DNA of 64,000 nucleotides, taken from Bifidobacterium margollesii. Its GTDB lineage: Bacteria > Actinomycetota > Actinomycetes > Actinomycetales > Bifidobacteriaceae. Below the pieces are notes generated by a model. The model saw nothing but the letters and a program-made list of their open reading frames with translations. It searched no databases and was not told the origin of the DNA. The DNA is taken from assembly GCF_002860355.1 (NCBI RefSeq), contig NZ_NMWU01000015.1:57330-121329 (forward strand), in the 5' to 3' direction. Made by a program: the position numbers and the translations under genes. This document shows, one piece after another, positions 18,077 to 26,916 of the stretch (within the stretch, counting starts at the first letter, position 1; each line of letters opens with the position of its first letter).

Positions 18077-18198
18077 GATTGTTTGGCAATGACGGTCGTT
18101 TGGCAATGATGATTGTTCGGCAATGCCTGGTCGTTTTTGCAATGACGATCGTTTGACGATGGCGATTCGACCGGCGATGGCGATTCGGCCGGCGATGG
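18077..18198. repeat. Seven degenerate 17-18-bp tandem units
   Basis: Units begin at 18077, 18094, 18111, 18129, 18147, 18164 and 18182. The early ones read like GATTGTTTGGCAATGAC and the late ones like GATTCGGCCGGCGATGG, so the array drifts steadily from AT- to GC-rich. It lies upstream of lpd, within a 350-base gene-free stretch (18041-18390). Confidence 0.75.
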
Positions 18199-18284
18199 AT
18201 CCGCGTGCCACGGGGTGAGGGCCCGTCCTCATCGACCATGTCGGTCATGTCGCCGGTCATGCCGTTGTGACGTCATACAAGCGA

Positions 18285-18319
18285 CAACGTCCGCATACCC
18301 ATACGGTATGCGGACGTTG
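18285..18319. terminator. 15-bp inverted repeat, probable terminator
   Basis: CAACGTCCGCATACC at 18285-18299 pairs perfectly with 18305-18319 around 5 bases. It lies downstream of the minus-strand DUF3043 gene. There is no T run, so it is either a stem-only terminator or an RNA-stabilising hairpin. Confidence 0.55.
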
Positions 18320-18358
18320 CTCACGAATCATAGTGAAGCGCCTGCGATTTCCTCAAGT

Positions 18359-18394
18359 GTGATCACAGGCGCGTGATCACAAAGACGTGATCAC
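18359..18394. repeat. Three GTGATCAC palindromes at a 14-base period
   Basis: GTGATCAC occurs at 18359-18366, 18373-18380 and 18387-18394, with 6-base linkers. The last copy covers the stop codon of the DUF3043 gene. Confidence 0.8.
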
Positions 18395-19002
18395 TTCGGC
18401 CAGTCTCCGCGCTTCGGGGCGCGCGGACGGGGAATGCGCCAGCGACGCATCTGCATCGCACGGCTGGCGGCATACCAGCCGGAACGCATGCCCTTGGACA
18501 CGGACTTCTCGCCGTACTTGGCGATCAGCTGCTTCCTGAGCTTGCGCCACATCACGAAGGTGTCGATGATCGCCAGAATGAAATAGGCGTACATCACGAT
18601 CATGATCGGGAAGGTGAGCTGCGGATAGGCGGAGGTGATGAACATCGACACGAACAGCATCACGATGACGAACGGCATCATCCACTCGGCCAGATTCCAA
18701 CGTGCGTCGATGTAGTCGCGGATGTACACGCGGAAATCAAGACGCTCCGACTTCGGCATGTGCTGCAGGTCGCCGGACTTCATCGCGGCGTATTCCTCAT
18801 CCTGCTTGGCGCGCAGCTTCTGACGCGCCACCTTGTTGCTCGCCTTGCGGTCCTTGGGCACCAGCGGACGCAGATTGGCCGCCTGGGCATCCTTGCGCTT
18901 GGGGGTGGGGCGATTCTTCTTGTCGCTCGGAGCGGCCGGCTGTGCGGTCTGCTGAGCTTGCTCTTCCTTCTTCTCAGAACGATTGAACGGGTTCCATGTC
19001 AT
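18391..19002 (-). CDS. DUF3043 family membrane protein
   Basis: 203 residues. The first ~90 are very hydrophilic, Lys/Gln/Pro-rich and probably disordered (including NRPTPKRKDAQAANLRPLVPKDRK). Then comes the conserved YIRDYIDARWNLAEWMMPFVI, two membrane helices (about 107-127 and 131-150) and a basic tail ending RRWRIPRPRAPKRGDW. This matches the actinobacterial DUF3043 family, whose function is unknown. It is divergent from the M20 dipeptidase, with about 80 bases between their starts. Confidence 0.87.
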   Translation of the reverse strand: MTWNPFNRSEKKEEQAQQTAQPAAPSDKKNRPTPKRKDAQAANLRPLVPKDRKASNKVARQKLRAKQDEEYAAMKSGDLQHMPKSERLDFRVYIRDYIDARWNLAEWMMPFVIVMLFVSMFITSAYPQLTFPIMIVMYAYFILAIIDTFVMWRKLRKQLIAKYGEKSVSKGMRSGWYAASRAMQMRRWRIPRPRAPKRGDWPK

Positions 19003-19083
19003 GCGAACAGGTTACGGTGACGCCTAGACTCGTAACGAGGCGGGAACATACGGAACACTACGGGAAACACCCAAGGAGGGAAC

Positions 19084-20454
19084 ATGACGAATACGTCCGT
19101 CGAAGAGCTGCGCGCACGCGTCGAAGCGGACTGGCAGCGCGTGGTGAAGGTGCTGGAAGACAAGATTGCGTTGAAGTCGGTCTCCGCGGAAGGCATCACC
19201 GGCGAGCATATGAAGCGCTCGGCCCAGTTCGTGGCCGATCTGCTTCGGGACGAAGGCGTGGATGCCCGCGTGGTGCAGTCCGAAAACCCCGACGGCACTC
19301 CCGGCGCCTGGGAGGTGGTGGGCTCGCGGATCGTGAACCCCGACGCCCGCACCGTGCTGCTCTACGCCCACCACGACGTACAGCCCGTGCCTGATCCGGC
19401 CGAATGGGACACCGATCCGTTCGTCGCCGTCACCAAGGACGACGGCCGCATGTACGGGCGCGGCGCGGCCGACGACGGCGGCGGCATCGCCATCCACTCC
19501 GGAGCTCTGCGTGCGCTGGGCGACGACCTCGGCGTGAACATCAAGGTGTTCATCGAAGGCGAGGAGGAGATGGGCTCGCCGAGCTTCATCCCGTTCATCG
19601 AGAAGCATCGCGAGGAATTCGAATCCGACGTGATCATCGTGGCCGACTCCGGCAACTGGTCCGCCGAAATCCCCAGTCTCACCACATCCCTGCGCGGCAA
19701 CACCTGCGTCGACGTGACCGTGAGGGTGCTCGGCCACCCCGTGCACTCCGGACAGTACGGCGGTCCCATCCTCGACGCGAACACGCTCGCGGCGATGCTG
19801 ATCTCCTCCATGTACGACGCCGAAGGCAATCTCGTGGTGCCGGGCGTGATGGCCGAAGAGCCGATCGGTGGTCTGCAGCGCGACCTCGACGAGGAGACGA
19901 TCCGCCGTGACGCCGCCGTGACGCCCGGCTACCGCTTCGCCGGCAGCGGATCGATCGCGGGCCGCATGTGGACCAAGCCCTCCGTTACCGTGATCGGATT
20001 CGACGCGCACCCGGTGGACGGTTCGTTCAACGTGATCGCCGACTCCGCCCGATTCCGGCTCTCCATGCGCACGTCGCCGAACCAGAAGCCGGCCGAAGCC
20101 CAACGGGCGCTCGCCGACTTCCTGAAGGCCAATGCCCCGTTCGGTGCGGAGGTCACTGTCGAAGCGGGTGAGAACGGTCAGGGATGGGCGATGGATCCGG
20201 ACTCGGCCGTGGTGAAGGACGCCGAAACGGCGCTTGAGCAGGCGTTCGGCGTGGCTCCGGCCAACAAGGGTGAGGGCGGTTCGATTCCGTTCATTCCCGA
20301 GCTGCAGCGGCTGTTCCCCGGCGCCCAGGTGCTGGTCACCGGCCCGGAGGATCCGAAGGCCAACGCGCACAGCCCCAACGAGTCGATCGACCTGCCGAGT
20401 CTGAAGAAGAACATTCTCGCCGAGGCGCTGCTGCTGGACGGTCTGGCGGAATGA
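19084..20454 (+). CDS. M20-family metallodipeptidase
   Basis: 456-residue zinc dipeptidase (M20 dipeptidase/carboxypeptidase group). Metal ligands are in LLYAHHDVQP, GRGAADDGGG, EGEEEMGS, IVADSGNW and the late His in NAHSPNES. The bridging Asp and catalytic Glu are intact. The lid/dimerisation domain spans about residues 200-330, with GHPVHSGQYGG. It has no signal peptide, so it should hydrolyse imported dipeptides in the cytosol. The ribosome site AAGGAGGGAAC precedes ATG 19084. The stop codon lies inside a 17-bp unit that is tandemly duplicated. Confidence 0.93.
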   Translation: MTNTSVEELRARVEADWQRVVKVLEDKIALKSVSAEGITGEHMKRSAQFVADLLRDEGVDARVVQSENPDGTPGAWEVVGSRIVNPDARTVLLYAHHDVQPVPDPAEWDTDPFVAVTKDDGRMYGRGAADDGGGIAIHSGALRALGDDLGVNIKVFIEGEEEMGSPSFIPFIEKHREEFESDVIIVADSGNWSAEIPSLTTSLRGNTCVDVTVRVLGHPVHSGQYGGPILDANTLAAMLISSMYDAEGNLVVPGVMAEEPIGGLQRDLDEETIRRDAAVTPGYRFAGSGSIAGRMWTKPSVTVIGFDAHPVDGSFNVIADSARFRLSMRTSPNQKPAEAQRALADFLKANAPFGAEVTVEAGENGQGWAMDPDSAVVKDAETALEQAFGVAPANKGEGGSIPFIPELQRLFPGAQVLVTGPEDPKANAHSPNESIDLPSLKKNILAEALLLDGLAE

Positions 20455-20522
20455 TCCGTCTGGCGGAATGATCCGGATGACCGGATAGACCGGATAGTCG
20501 TATGGCCGGATAGTCGTATGGC
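20441..20522. repeat. Two adjacent tandem duplications after the dipeptidase gene
   Basis: GTCTGGCGGAATGATCC occurs at 20441-20457 and 20458-20474; the first copy contains the stop codon. CGGATAGTCGTATGGC occurs at 20491-20506 and 20507-20522. Further partial copies of GTATGGCC and CGGATA surround them. Confidence 0.9.
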
Positions 20523-20620
20523 CGTATGGCCGAATGGTCAGGCATTGCGCCAGGCGTCGGTCTCGCCGATACGGGACGACGCCGTCGATGTAGTCAGACC
20601 CTCGTGTATCATCGCAGATG

Positions 20621-20745
20621 ACACGGGGGTCTTGTGATTTTCAGCGGCATGCGCATGAACGCGTCCGGGGGGAAACCGCAAGGCTGAGAGGAAGCGCAGC
20701 TTCAACCGTATGAACGTATACCGGGTAATGCCGGCGCACGGACGT
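20621..20745 (+). promoter_or_regulatory. TPP riboswitch (THI element)
   Basis: The diagnostic blocks are present in order: the 5' GGGGGT box (near 20625), GGCTGAGAGG (about 20683-20692), GAACGTATACCGGGTAATGC (20712-20731) and CCGGCGCACGGA. Between the first block and CTGAGA the optional P3 side arm is long (about 50 bases). It precedes ykoE by about 85 bases. A GC-rich inverted repeat (GACGGAAC...GTTTCGTC, near 20783-20809) lies just before the ykoE ribosome site and may be the expression platform. Confidence 0.88.
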
Positions 20746-20830
20746 CGATACATTCTCTTGATCCCGTGCCTTTGACGGAACCTGACGGAACGCGCGCCGC
20801 GTTTCGTCCAGAGAGGAAAGGCACAGTTCC

Positions 20831-21454
20831 ATGGCTGAAACAGCAACCAAAGTCAATCTCAAGTGGCGCGTCGTCGACATCGTCGTCGCCTCCATCATCG
20901 CGGTCGCATCCGGCGTGATCTTCGCCGGCTGGGATCTGGTCTACAACATTCCGATCACGGCCCTCGACGCCCTGCTTCCCGGCTCCAACGGCCTTGTGGT
21001 GGCGTTCTGGCTGTTCGCGGCCCCGCTGGCCGCCATCATCGTTCGCAAGCCCGGCGCGGCTCTTTACGCCGAACTGATCGCGGCCTGCATCGAATACATC
21101 GTGGGAGCCGGCGGCGTGTTCGGCATCAGCGGTTCGATCATCATCGGTCTGATCCAGGGCGTGTTCGCGGAGCTCGCCTTCCTGATCGTGCGCTACCGCA
21201 AGTGGAACCCGGCGGTCACCATGCTCTCCGGCGCGCTGTCCGCCTTCGGCAACTTCCTGTACACGTTCTCGCCGTTGGGCAGCCGTGTGGCCACCGACAT
21301 CTTCAGCGTGTACGGCGTGAGCTACTTCTTCTCCACCCTGATCTCCGGTGCGTTCCTGGCCGGTCTGCTCATGTGGTACGTGCAGCGGGCCATCGCGTCC
21401 ACAGGCGTGCTCGATCGTTTCGAATCCGGTCGCACCAAGACCGCTCTGGTCTGA
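20831..21454 (+). CDS. ykoE: ECF transporter S component, YkoE family (thiamine/HMP uptake)
   Basis: 207 residues with about six hydrophobic segments (starting VVDIVVASIIAVASGVIFAG) and the YkoE pattern GWDLVYN...PGSNGLVVAFWLFAAPLAAIIVRKPGAAL. YkoE captures a thiamine precursor or thiamine and hands it to the YkoD ATPase/YkoC transmembrane module. The TPP riboswitch directly upstream supports this role. The ribosome site GAGGAAAGG precedes ATG 20831. It is the first gene of the ykoE-ykoD-ykoC-tenA operon. Confidence 0.92.
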   Translation: MAETATKVNLKWRVVDIVVASIIAVASGVIFAGWDLVYNIPITALDALLPGSNGLVVAFWLFAAPLAAIIVRKPGAALYAELIAACIEYIVGAGGVFGISGSIIIGLIQGVFAELAFLIVRYRKWNPAVTMLSGALSAFGNFLYTFSPLGSRVATDIFSVYGVSYFFSTLISGAFLAGLLMWYVQRAIASTGVLDRFESGRTKTALV

Positions 21455-21578
21455 GACGCTTCGGCATACAGCCGGTCGGTTCATGCCGACCGGCGTTTTC
21501 GTTCGAATGCGGATCGGCCCGGGGAAAAACTCGAACGCATCGAAACTTGACGGCATTGAAAGGGATCGGTCGGAATCA

Positions 21579-23171
21579 GTGACTGAATCAACATTGACGC
21601 AATCGGCGTATGAGGCGTATGTCGAGTATGGCAGCACCGTTGCGGTCGGCGTGCAGGCGGAAGACTGGGGCTGGCGTCATTCCACACGCAAGGATTTTGC
21701 GTTGCGGCATGTGAACCTCACCATCGAACCGGGGGAGCATGTGCTGCTGCTCGGGGCGTCCGGCGCGGGCAAGAGCACGTTCATGGCGGCCATGGCCGGC
21801 GTGCTGGGCAGTGACGACGAGGGCGTGCAGGAGGGTGCGCTCACCGTGGGCGGCGTGGACGCGCCGAAGGCCCGCGGCAAGGCCGGTCTGGTATTGCAGG
21901 ATCCCGATGCGCAGATCATTCTCGAACGTGCCGGAGACGACGTGGCCTTCGGCTGTGAAAACCTCAATATTCCGCTGGAGGAGACGTGGAGCCGCGTGCG
22001 CTCGTCGCTTGACATCGTTGGACTTGAATCGTTGGAATTGACGCATTCCACCAGACATCTTTCCGGCGGTCAGCGGCAGCGGCTCGCACTGGCCGGTGTG
22101 CTGGCCATGCGACCGGGACTGCTGCTGCTCGACGAGCCGACGGCGAATCTTGATCCGCCGGGGGTGCGTGAGGTGCATGATGCGGTGAAGCATGTGATCG
22201 AATCCACCGGGCAGACCATGGTGGTGGTGGAGCATCACATCGACGTTTGGCTTGATCTGGTGGACCGTGTGGTGGTGCTCGGTGCGGTCGGCGGCGGGCA
22301 CGAGGGCGGCGTGCTGGCGGACGGTACGCCCGACGAGGTGTTCTCCACGATGGGCGACGTGCTGGCCGAAGGCGGATCATGGGTGCCGGGCCGTGCGATT
22401 CCGAGCTTTCCGCCGAAGCGAGGCGGCGGGCACACAGGTCTCGCGAACGTAAGCGGCGCGGAGGATACGACCGATCCGGCAGAATCTGACGACGTCGTAC
22501 TGTCCACCCGCAATCTGGCCTTCGGACGAAACGGCGTGGCACTGGGCGAACATGTGGATCTCAATTTCCGTCGTGGTGTGATCTATGCGTTGATGGGACC
22601 GAACGGTGCCGGCAAATCCACGTTGGCACTCACACTGGCCGGACTGCTCAAACCGGTCGCCGGGCAGGTGCTGATCAGCGAACGGCTGGCCCCGGGCAGG
22701 ACGTCGCGCGAGCCGATCCATTGGAAGAGCCGGCAGCTGCTCGGCCGCATCGGCATGGTGTTTCAGGAGCCGGAGCATCAGTTTGCGGCCAATACCGTAC
22801 GCGACGAGGTGGCGATCGGTCCGAAGTCGATGGGTAAAACGCAGGACGAAGCATACGCCATCGCCGACGATCTGCTCGAACGATTGAGACTGGCCCGATT
22901 CGCCAAAGGCAATCCGTACACGCTGTCCGGCGGTGAGAAGCGTCGCCTCTCCGTGGCGTCGATGCTGGCCGCGGCACCACGGATACTGGTCATGGACGAG
23001 CCGACGTTCGGGCAGGATTTCCGCACCTGGACGCAGATGGTCGAACTGATCGCCGGCATTCGGGATCGCGGGTGCACGGTCATCATGGTGACGCACGACG
23101 AAGCGCTGGTGCGTTCGCTGCAGGCCGTGCCGATTCATTTCGGCGTACGGGAACAGGAGGAAAACCGATGA
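21579..23171 (+). CDS. ykoD: ECF transporter ATPase with two fused ABC domains
   Basis: About 530 residues with two ATP-binding cassettes in one chain. Domain 1 has Walker A GASGAGKST, signature LSGGQRQR, Walker B LLLLDEPTANLDPPG and the switch His in VVVEHHIDVWLDLV. Domain 2 (from about residue 300) has GPNGAGKST, LSGGEKRRLSVA, ILVMDEPTFGQD and VTHDE. It powers uptake by the YkoE S-component with YkoC. GTG 21579 is chosen because ribosome-site-like GAAAGGGA lies upstream and the longer frame overlaps ykoE. Its stop overlaps the ykoC start by 4 bases. Confidence 0.93.
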   Translation: MTESTLTQSAYEAYVEYGSTVAVGVQAEDWGWRHSTRKDFALRHVNLTIEPGEHVLLLGASGAGKSTFMAAMAGVLGSDDEGVQEGALTVGGVDAPKARGKAGLVLQDPDAQIILERAGDDVAFGCENLNIPLEETWSRVRSSLDIVGLESLELTHSTRHLSGGQRQRLALAGVLAMRPGLLLLDEPTANLDPPGVREVHDAVKHVIESTGQTMVVVEHHIDVWLDLVDRVVVLGAVGGGHEGGVLADGTPDEVFSTMGDVLAEGGSWVPGRAIPSFPPKRGGGHTGLANVSGAEDTTDPAESDDVVLSTRNLAFGRNGVALGEHVDLNFRRGVIYALMGPNGAGKSTLALTLAGLLKPVAGQVLISERLAPGRTSREPIHWKSRQLLGRIGMVFQEPEHQFAANTVRDEVAIGPKSMGKTQDEAYAIADDLLERLRLARFAKGNPYTLSGGEKRRLSVASMLAAAPRILVMDEPTFGQDFRTWTQMVELIAGIRDRGCTVIMVTHDEALVRSLQAVPIHFGVREQEENR

Positions 23172-23992
23172 CCGATATTCTCGTCACGCCGCCGTCCGCA
23201 CGCCACGAACAAGCCAGGCCGGCATCGCAGTCATGGTTCATAGCCCAGCTCAATCCGGTCAGCCGCTTCATCTGCCCGCTGGTGATGAGCCTGCCGCTGT
23301 TCTCCACGCTCGACGTGGTCTCGGCCTCCACGCAGATCATCCTTTCGGTGGTGCTGCTGTGGATCGCGGGCATCAACCCGCTGGTCATCCTGCGACGTAC
23401 ATGGCCGGTGTGGATCGCCGCCGTCGGCAGCTTCATCCCGATTCTGCTCTACGGTCGCACCAGCGGCGAAGTGTATTTCCACTGGGCTGCCATCGTGGTG
23501 AGCGATGGGTCGTTCCATCTGGCCATCGCCACGTTCCTGCGTGTCGTCGCCATCGCCGTGCCCAGCGTGGTCTTCCTGCTCGGCATCGATCCCACCGATC
23601 TGGCCGATGGTCTGGTGCAGATCCTGCATCTGCCCGCCAAATTCGTCTACGGTGCTTTGGCGGGAATCCGCATGTTCACCCTGCTTCAGGAGGATTGGCG
23701 CGCCCTCGGTCTTTCGAGACGTTCGCGCGGCATAGGCGACGGCAATCCGGTGGGTCGGGTGCTGTCTCAGGCGTTCGCGCTGCTGGTGCTGTCGATCCGA
23801 CGTGCCACCAAACTCGCCACGGCCATGGAAGCCCGCGGATTCGGCGCCTCCGATACGCGAACGTTCGCCCGCGTCTCCAGCCTGCATCCCATCGACTGGG
23901 TGGGGTATGCGATCTCGGTGGTGATTCCCGTCATCTCGGTGGGACTGGCCGTGAAGACCGGGTACTGGAACTTGCCGATGATGTCGACATGA
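23168..23992 (+). CDS. ykoC: ECF transporter transmembrane (T) component
   Basis: About 274 residues with five to six membrane helices. The coupling motifs of EcfT proteins are recognisable in GALAGIRMFTLLQEDWRALGLSRRSRG and in KLATAMEARGFG (the Ala-Arg-Gly motif). The start ATG 23168 overlaps the ykoD stop (ATGA), indicating translational coupling; a longer upstream frame exists but would sit inside ykoD. It joins YkoE and the double ATPase YkoD into one uptake system. Confidence 0.92.
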   Translation: MTDILVTPPSARHEQARPASQSWFIAQLNPVSRFICPLVMSLPLFSTLDVVSASTQIILSVVLLWIAGINPLVILRRTWPVWIAAVGSFIPILLYGRTSGEVYFHWAAIVVSDGSFHLAIATFLRVVAIAVPSVVFLLGIDPTDLADGLVQILHLPAKFVYGALAGIRMFTLLQEDWRALGLSRRSRGIGDGNPVGRVLSQAFALLVLSIRRATKLATAMEARGFGASDTRTFARVSSLHPIDWVGYAISVVIPVISVGLAVKTGYWNLPMMST

Positions 23993-24036
23993 TCGACGTG
24001 CGCGCGTGTCGTTGGATAACCAAGGAAAGGATCATC

Positions 24037-24738
24037 ATGACCAATCATGTACCCGAGGCCGCGGCCTCGCATAGCGGAGACTGGGCGTTTCTCGGCGCAG
24101 AAGCCGGCAGCGTGGCCGATCGGCTGTATATGTCGGCCGCCGAGGAGTGGAACCAGGCCATCAACTCGCGGTTCGTCAACGAGCTGCTGGACGACACCCT
24201 GCCCGATCGCGTGCTCGTCTCGTATCTGATTCAGGACTTCAAGTTCTTCAATCAGGGCATCATGGAGCATGCCATCGCTCTGGCCCCCCGCAAGGAGACC
24301 AAGGAGATGCTGCGCCGGCAGTCGAAGTTCTTCGCCGATGAGGAAGCGCCGTATTTCACCGATTTCCTCAAGGTCTACCATGTGACCGAAGAGCAATACG
24401 AGAACGCTCCGCAGACCCCGGCCAACAAGGAGTACTGCGATTACCTCGCCGAAGTGGTCAACGGCACCTGGGAAGAGCTCATCACCGCCCTGTGCTGTAT
24501 GGAATGGCTGTATCTCGCCTGGGCCAAGCGAACCGTGGATGCGGGCGTGGTGCAGCAGGTGCCCGCCCACAAGGGCTGGGTCGATCTGCACGAGGGCGAG
24601 CTGTTCCGCGCATGGACGGGCCGACTGATCGCGTTGGTCAACGAATACACCAGCGTGGACGGTCCTGAAGCCGAAGTGTTCCGCCGCATCGTGCACCTTG
24701 AACGTCGCTTCTTCGAAGACGCCTACGATCTGGCGTGA
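24037..24738 (+). CDS. tenA: TenA/thiaminase II family protein
   Basis: 233 residues, all-helical TenA fold. TenA hydrolyses aminopyrimidine breakdown products of thiamine to salvage the HMP moiety. Visible hallmarks are FVNELLDDTLPDRVLVSYLIQD (active-site Asp/Tyr region), NKEYCDYL, CCMEWLYLAW and the late Glu in HLERRFFEDAYD. The ribosome site AAGGAAAGG precedes ATG 24037. Placement after ykoEDC under one TPP riboswitch suggests import and salvage of a thiamine-derived pyrimidine. Confidence 0.92.
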   Translation: MTNHVPEAAASHSGDWAFLGAEAGSVADRLYMSAAEEWNQAINSRFVNELLDDTLPDRVLVSYLIQDFKFFNQGIMEHAIALAPRKETKEMLRRQSKFFADEEAPYFTDFLKVYHVTEEQYENAPQTPANKEYCDYLAEVVNGTWEELITALCCMEWLYLAWAKRTVDAGVVQQVPAHKGWVDLHEGELFRAWTGRLIALVNEYTSVDGPEAEVFRRIVHLERRFFEDAYDLA

Positions 24739-25134
24739 CCCGGGTTGACGGCGGCCTTGCCGTCATGGGTACGGCCTTCCCCTTGAGGGGAAGGTGGCCG
24801 GCATGGCCGGTCGGATGAGGTGATTCAGCCCGATCATGATCCACGGTCGGCTCTTTTGTGAAGAATTCGATGGACTGAGGCGCATTTCGCGTCGAATGCG
24901 CCTCAGTCCATCAAATCCGAAATCATGACAATCCAAAAACCGCATGATTGCAAGGGTCTTGAAATCACGCGGATCCGATTGCGATGGATTAGACCGAAAT
25001 CCGCGGTTTTTACAGGCTAGTCCATCGGTGGTCAGCTAATCCTCCATCGATCCCGCCAGCATCATCCCTGATGACGGGCTGGATTGAGTGCGAACGTATA
25101 TGCTGGATGGATATGCCGGTGAAAGGAGTCGACG
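24739..25134. other. 396-base gap upstream of mcrB with nested inverted repeats
   Basis: No gene seen. It contains a copy of the palindromic repeat family (24774-24822), a perfect 18-bp inverted repeat (24869-24886 with 24895-24912, 8-base loop) and a second pair AAAAACCGC (24935-24943) with GCGGTTTTT (25003-25011) that encloses 59 bases. The mcrB promoter must lie in its right part. Confidence 0.7.
24774..24822 (+). repeat. Dispersed palindromic repeat, copy 1
   Basis: The unit starts CCTTCCCCTTGAGGGGAAGG, continues with the GGCCGGCATGGCCGG palindrome and ends TCGGATGAGGTG. Relatives lie at 34505-34553 (reverse orientation), 34667-34715 and 34747-34795. Confidence 0.85.
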
Positions 25135-26916
25135 ATGACCGATGAAGACGCTGCCCAGCCCAATCTGAAGACTTCGCATATGAGATGGATGAAGCCAATT
25201 CTTGACGCATTGAAGGAATTGGGAGGGAAAGCGAGCCCTTCGGAAGTGAGAGAGCAGATTGCCGGGGATCTTCATCTGACCCAGGATGAGCTTTCGGCCA
25301 CTCGAGGGAAGAGAGAAGTCAACAAATTCGGCAATGAAGTTGCATTCGCGCGAAATGCTCTCGTCTTCGGAGGCTATATCGATGGCGGTGAGCGAGGGAT
25401 CTGGAAGTTGACGAATAAGGGCATAACCGTGGATATGACCGATGAGCTGGCCTCGGATATCATTCGTAAGCTCAACCGATATGGTCGCGACCAACGCGCT
25501 CTCAAAACGTCATCGGCCAATGCCGTCGGAGACAGTGGCGTTCCGGAAAAGAGGTACTGGTCGTACCGTCCCGGCTCCGGAGCGAAGAAATGGCAGGAAT
25601 GCCAGGACGGCTCCGTTATGCTGATCGGGTGGGGAAAGATCGGTGATATTTCACAGTACGACAGTCGGAGTGAGATACAGCAGAGGCTACGGGATTCCTA
25701 TGAGATGGATGGGATTCCCCGGAATGCGGCCCGCATGCTTTGGCAGTTCGCCAATGACATGAAGCCTGGTGATGTGGTGGTGGCGATTGCAGGCACCAGA
25801 ACCATTCTTGGTATCGGTGAAGTGCAATCCGATTACGAGCATTATGAGAAAGCCGCCGATGATTTCAATAATGCCCGACAGGTGTCATGGATGACTGTGG
25901 ATGACGATGACAGCACGCTGCGCTCCGAAAAGCAATTCCATAACAAGACGCTGAACGACATTACACCGAATCTCGATATGGTTCGTCAGATTGACGAACT
26001 GATGAATGACGATGGGGAGGAAGGCGATGATGCCTTGATCGTCGAGGAGATTCCGCTTGATCCATACTCGCGTAAGGATTTTCTTAACGAGGTGTATGTC
26101 GGTGAGCATACCTACGACAATCTTGTGTCGGCTCTCGAACGAAAGAAGAACATCATTCTGATGGGAGCTCCGGGCGTTGGGAAAACGTTCATTGCCAAAC
26201 GTCTTGCATATTCCATCATGGGGGAGAAGGATCCGAGTCGGGTGACAATGGTGCAGTTCCACCAGAACTATTCCTATGAGGATTTCATGTTCGGGTACCG
26301 GCCGACACCCACTGGCGGTTTTGAACGCAAATATGGAGTCTTCTACGAATTCTGCAAAAAAGCGGAAGAGGATGAAGAGAGGCCATACTATTTCGTCATC
26401 GACGAAATCAACCGCGGCAACCTCAGCAAGATCTTCGGTGAGCTGTTCATGCTCATCGAGAACGACAAACGTGGGCTCAGTCTTCGGCTTCCCGATGCGG
26501 ACGAACTCTTCTCCATACCCGGAAACGTGTTCATCATCGGCATGATGAACACCGCCGACAGAAGTCTGGCGATGATCGACTACGCGCTTCGTCGCCGGTT
26601 CGCGTTCGTTGAATTGACTCCCGGATTCGCAACTGCAGGCTTCGGCAAGTATGCGGATTCATTGAACAATGACCGGTTCAACCGGCTTATCGCCGCCGTT
26701 GAAACGCTCAACAATGAGATATCGCGGGACGATTCCCTTGGAAAGGGTTTTCGAATCGGACACAGCTACTTCTGCGGATTGAATTCGGAGACGGTAGACG
26801 AGCAGTTGCCGCTCATCGTCGAGTATGAACTGATTCCACTGATCGAGGAGTATTGGTTTGATGATCCCGCGAAGGCTGAGGCGGAATCCGAAAACCTGAG
26901 GGCTGCCATACGATGA
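25135..26916 (+). CDS. mcrB: McrB-like GTPase subunit with winged-helix and EVE-like domains
   Basis: 593 residues. About 15-95: Mrr-type winged helix (ILDALKELGGKASPSEVREQI). About 140-245: EVE/PUA-like base-flipping domain (RYWSYRPGSGAKKWQEC, MLIGWGKIGDISQY, ANDMKPGDVVVAIAGTRTILGIGEV). About 335-560: AAA+ GTPase with GAPGVGKT, YYFVIDEINRGNLSKIFGEL and the McrB signature IGMMNTADRSLAMIDYALRRRFAF. Such proteins read modified DNA and drive the McrC nuclease. The ribosome site GAAAGGAG lies before ATG 25135. Its stop overlaps the mcrC start by 4 bases (ATGA). Confidence 0.93.
   Translation: MTDEDAAQPNLKTSHMRWMKPILDALKELGGKASPSEVREQIAGDLHLTQDELSATRGKREVNKFGNEVAFARNALVFGGYIDGGERGIWKLTNKGITVDMTDELASDIIRKLNRYGRDQRALKTSSANAVGDSGVPEKRYWSYRPGSGAKKWQECQDGSVMLIGWGKIGDISQYDSRSEIQQRLRDSYEMDGIPRNAARMLWQFANDMKPGDVVVAIAGTRTILGIGEVQSDYEHYEKAADDFNNARQVSWMTVDDDDSTLRSEKQFHNKTLNDITPNLDMVRQIDELMNDDGEEGDDALIVEEIPLDPYSRKDFLNEVYVGEHTYDNLVSALERKKNIILMGAPGVGKTFIAKRLAYSIMGEKDPSRVTMVQFHQNYSYEDFMFGYRPTPTGGFERKYGVFYEFCKKAEEDEERPYYFVIDEINRGNLSKIFGELFMLIENDKRGLSLRLPDADELFSIPGNVFIIGMMNTADRSLAMIDYALRRRFAFVELTPGFATAGFGKYADSLNNDRFNRLIAAVETLNNEISRDDSLGKGFRIGHSYFCGLNSETVDEQLPLIVEYELIPLIEEYWFDDPAKAEAESENLRAAIR

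Noticed and set aside
18285-18319. Reading the 15-bp inverted repeat as a regulatory operator
   Set aside because: Its place just after the DUF3043 gene fits a terminator or stabilising stem better.
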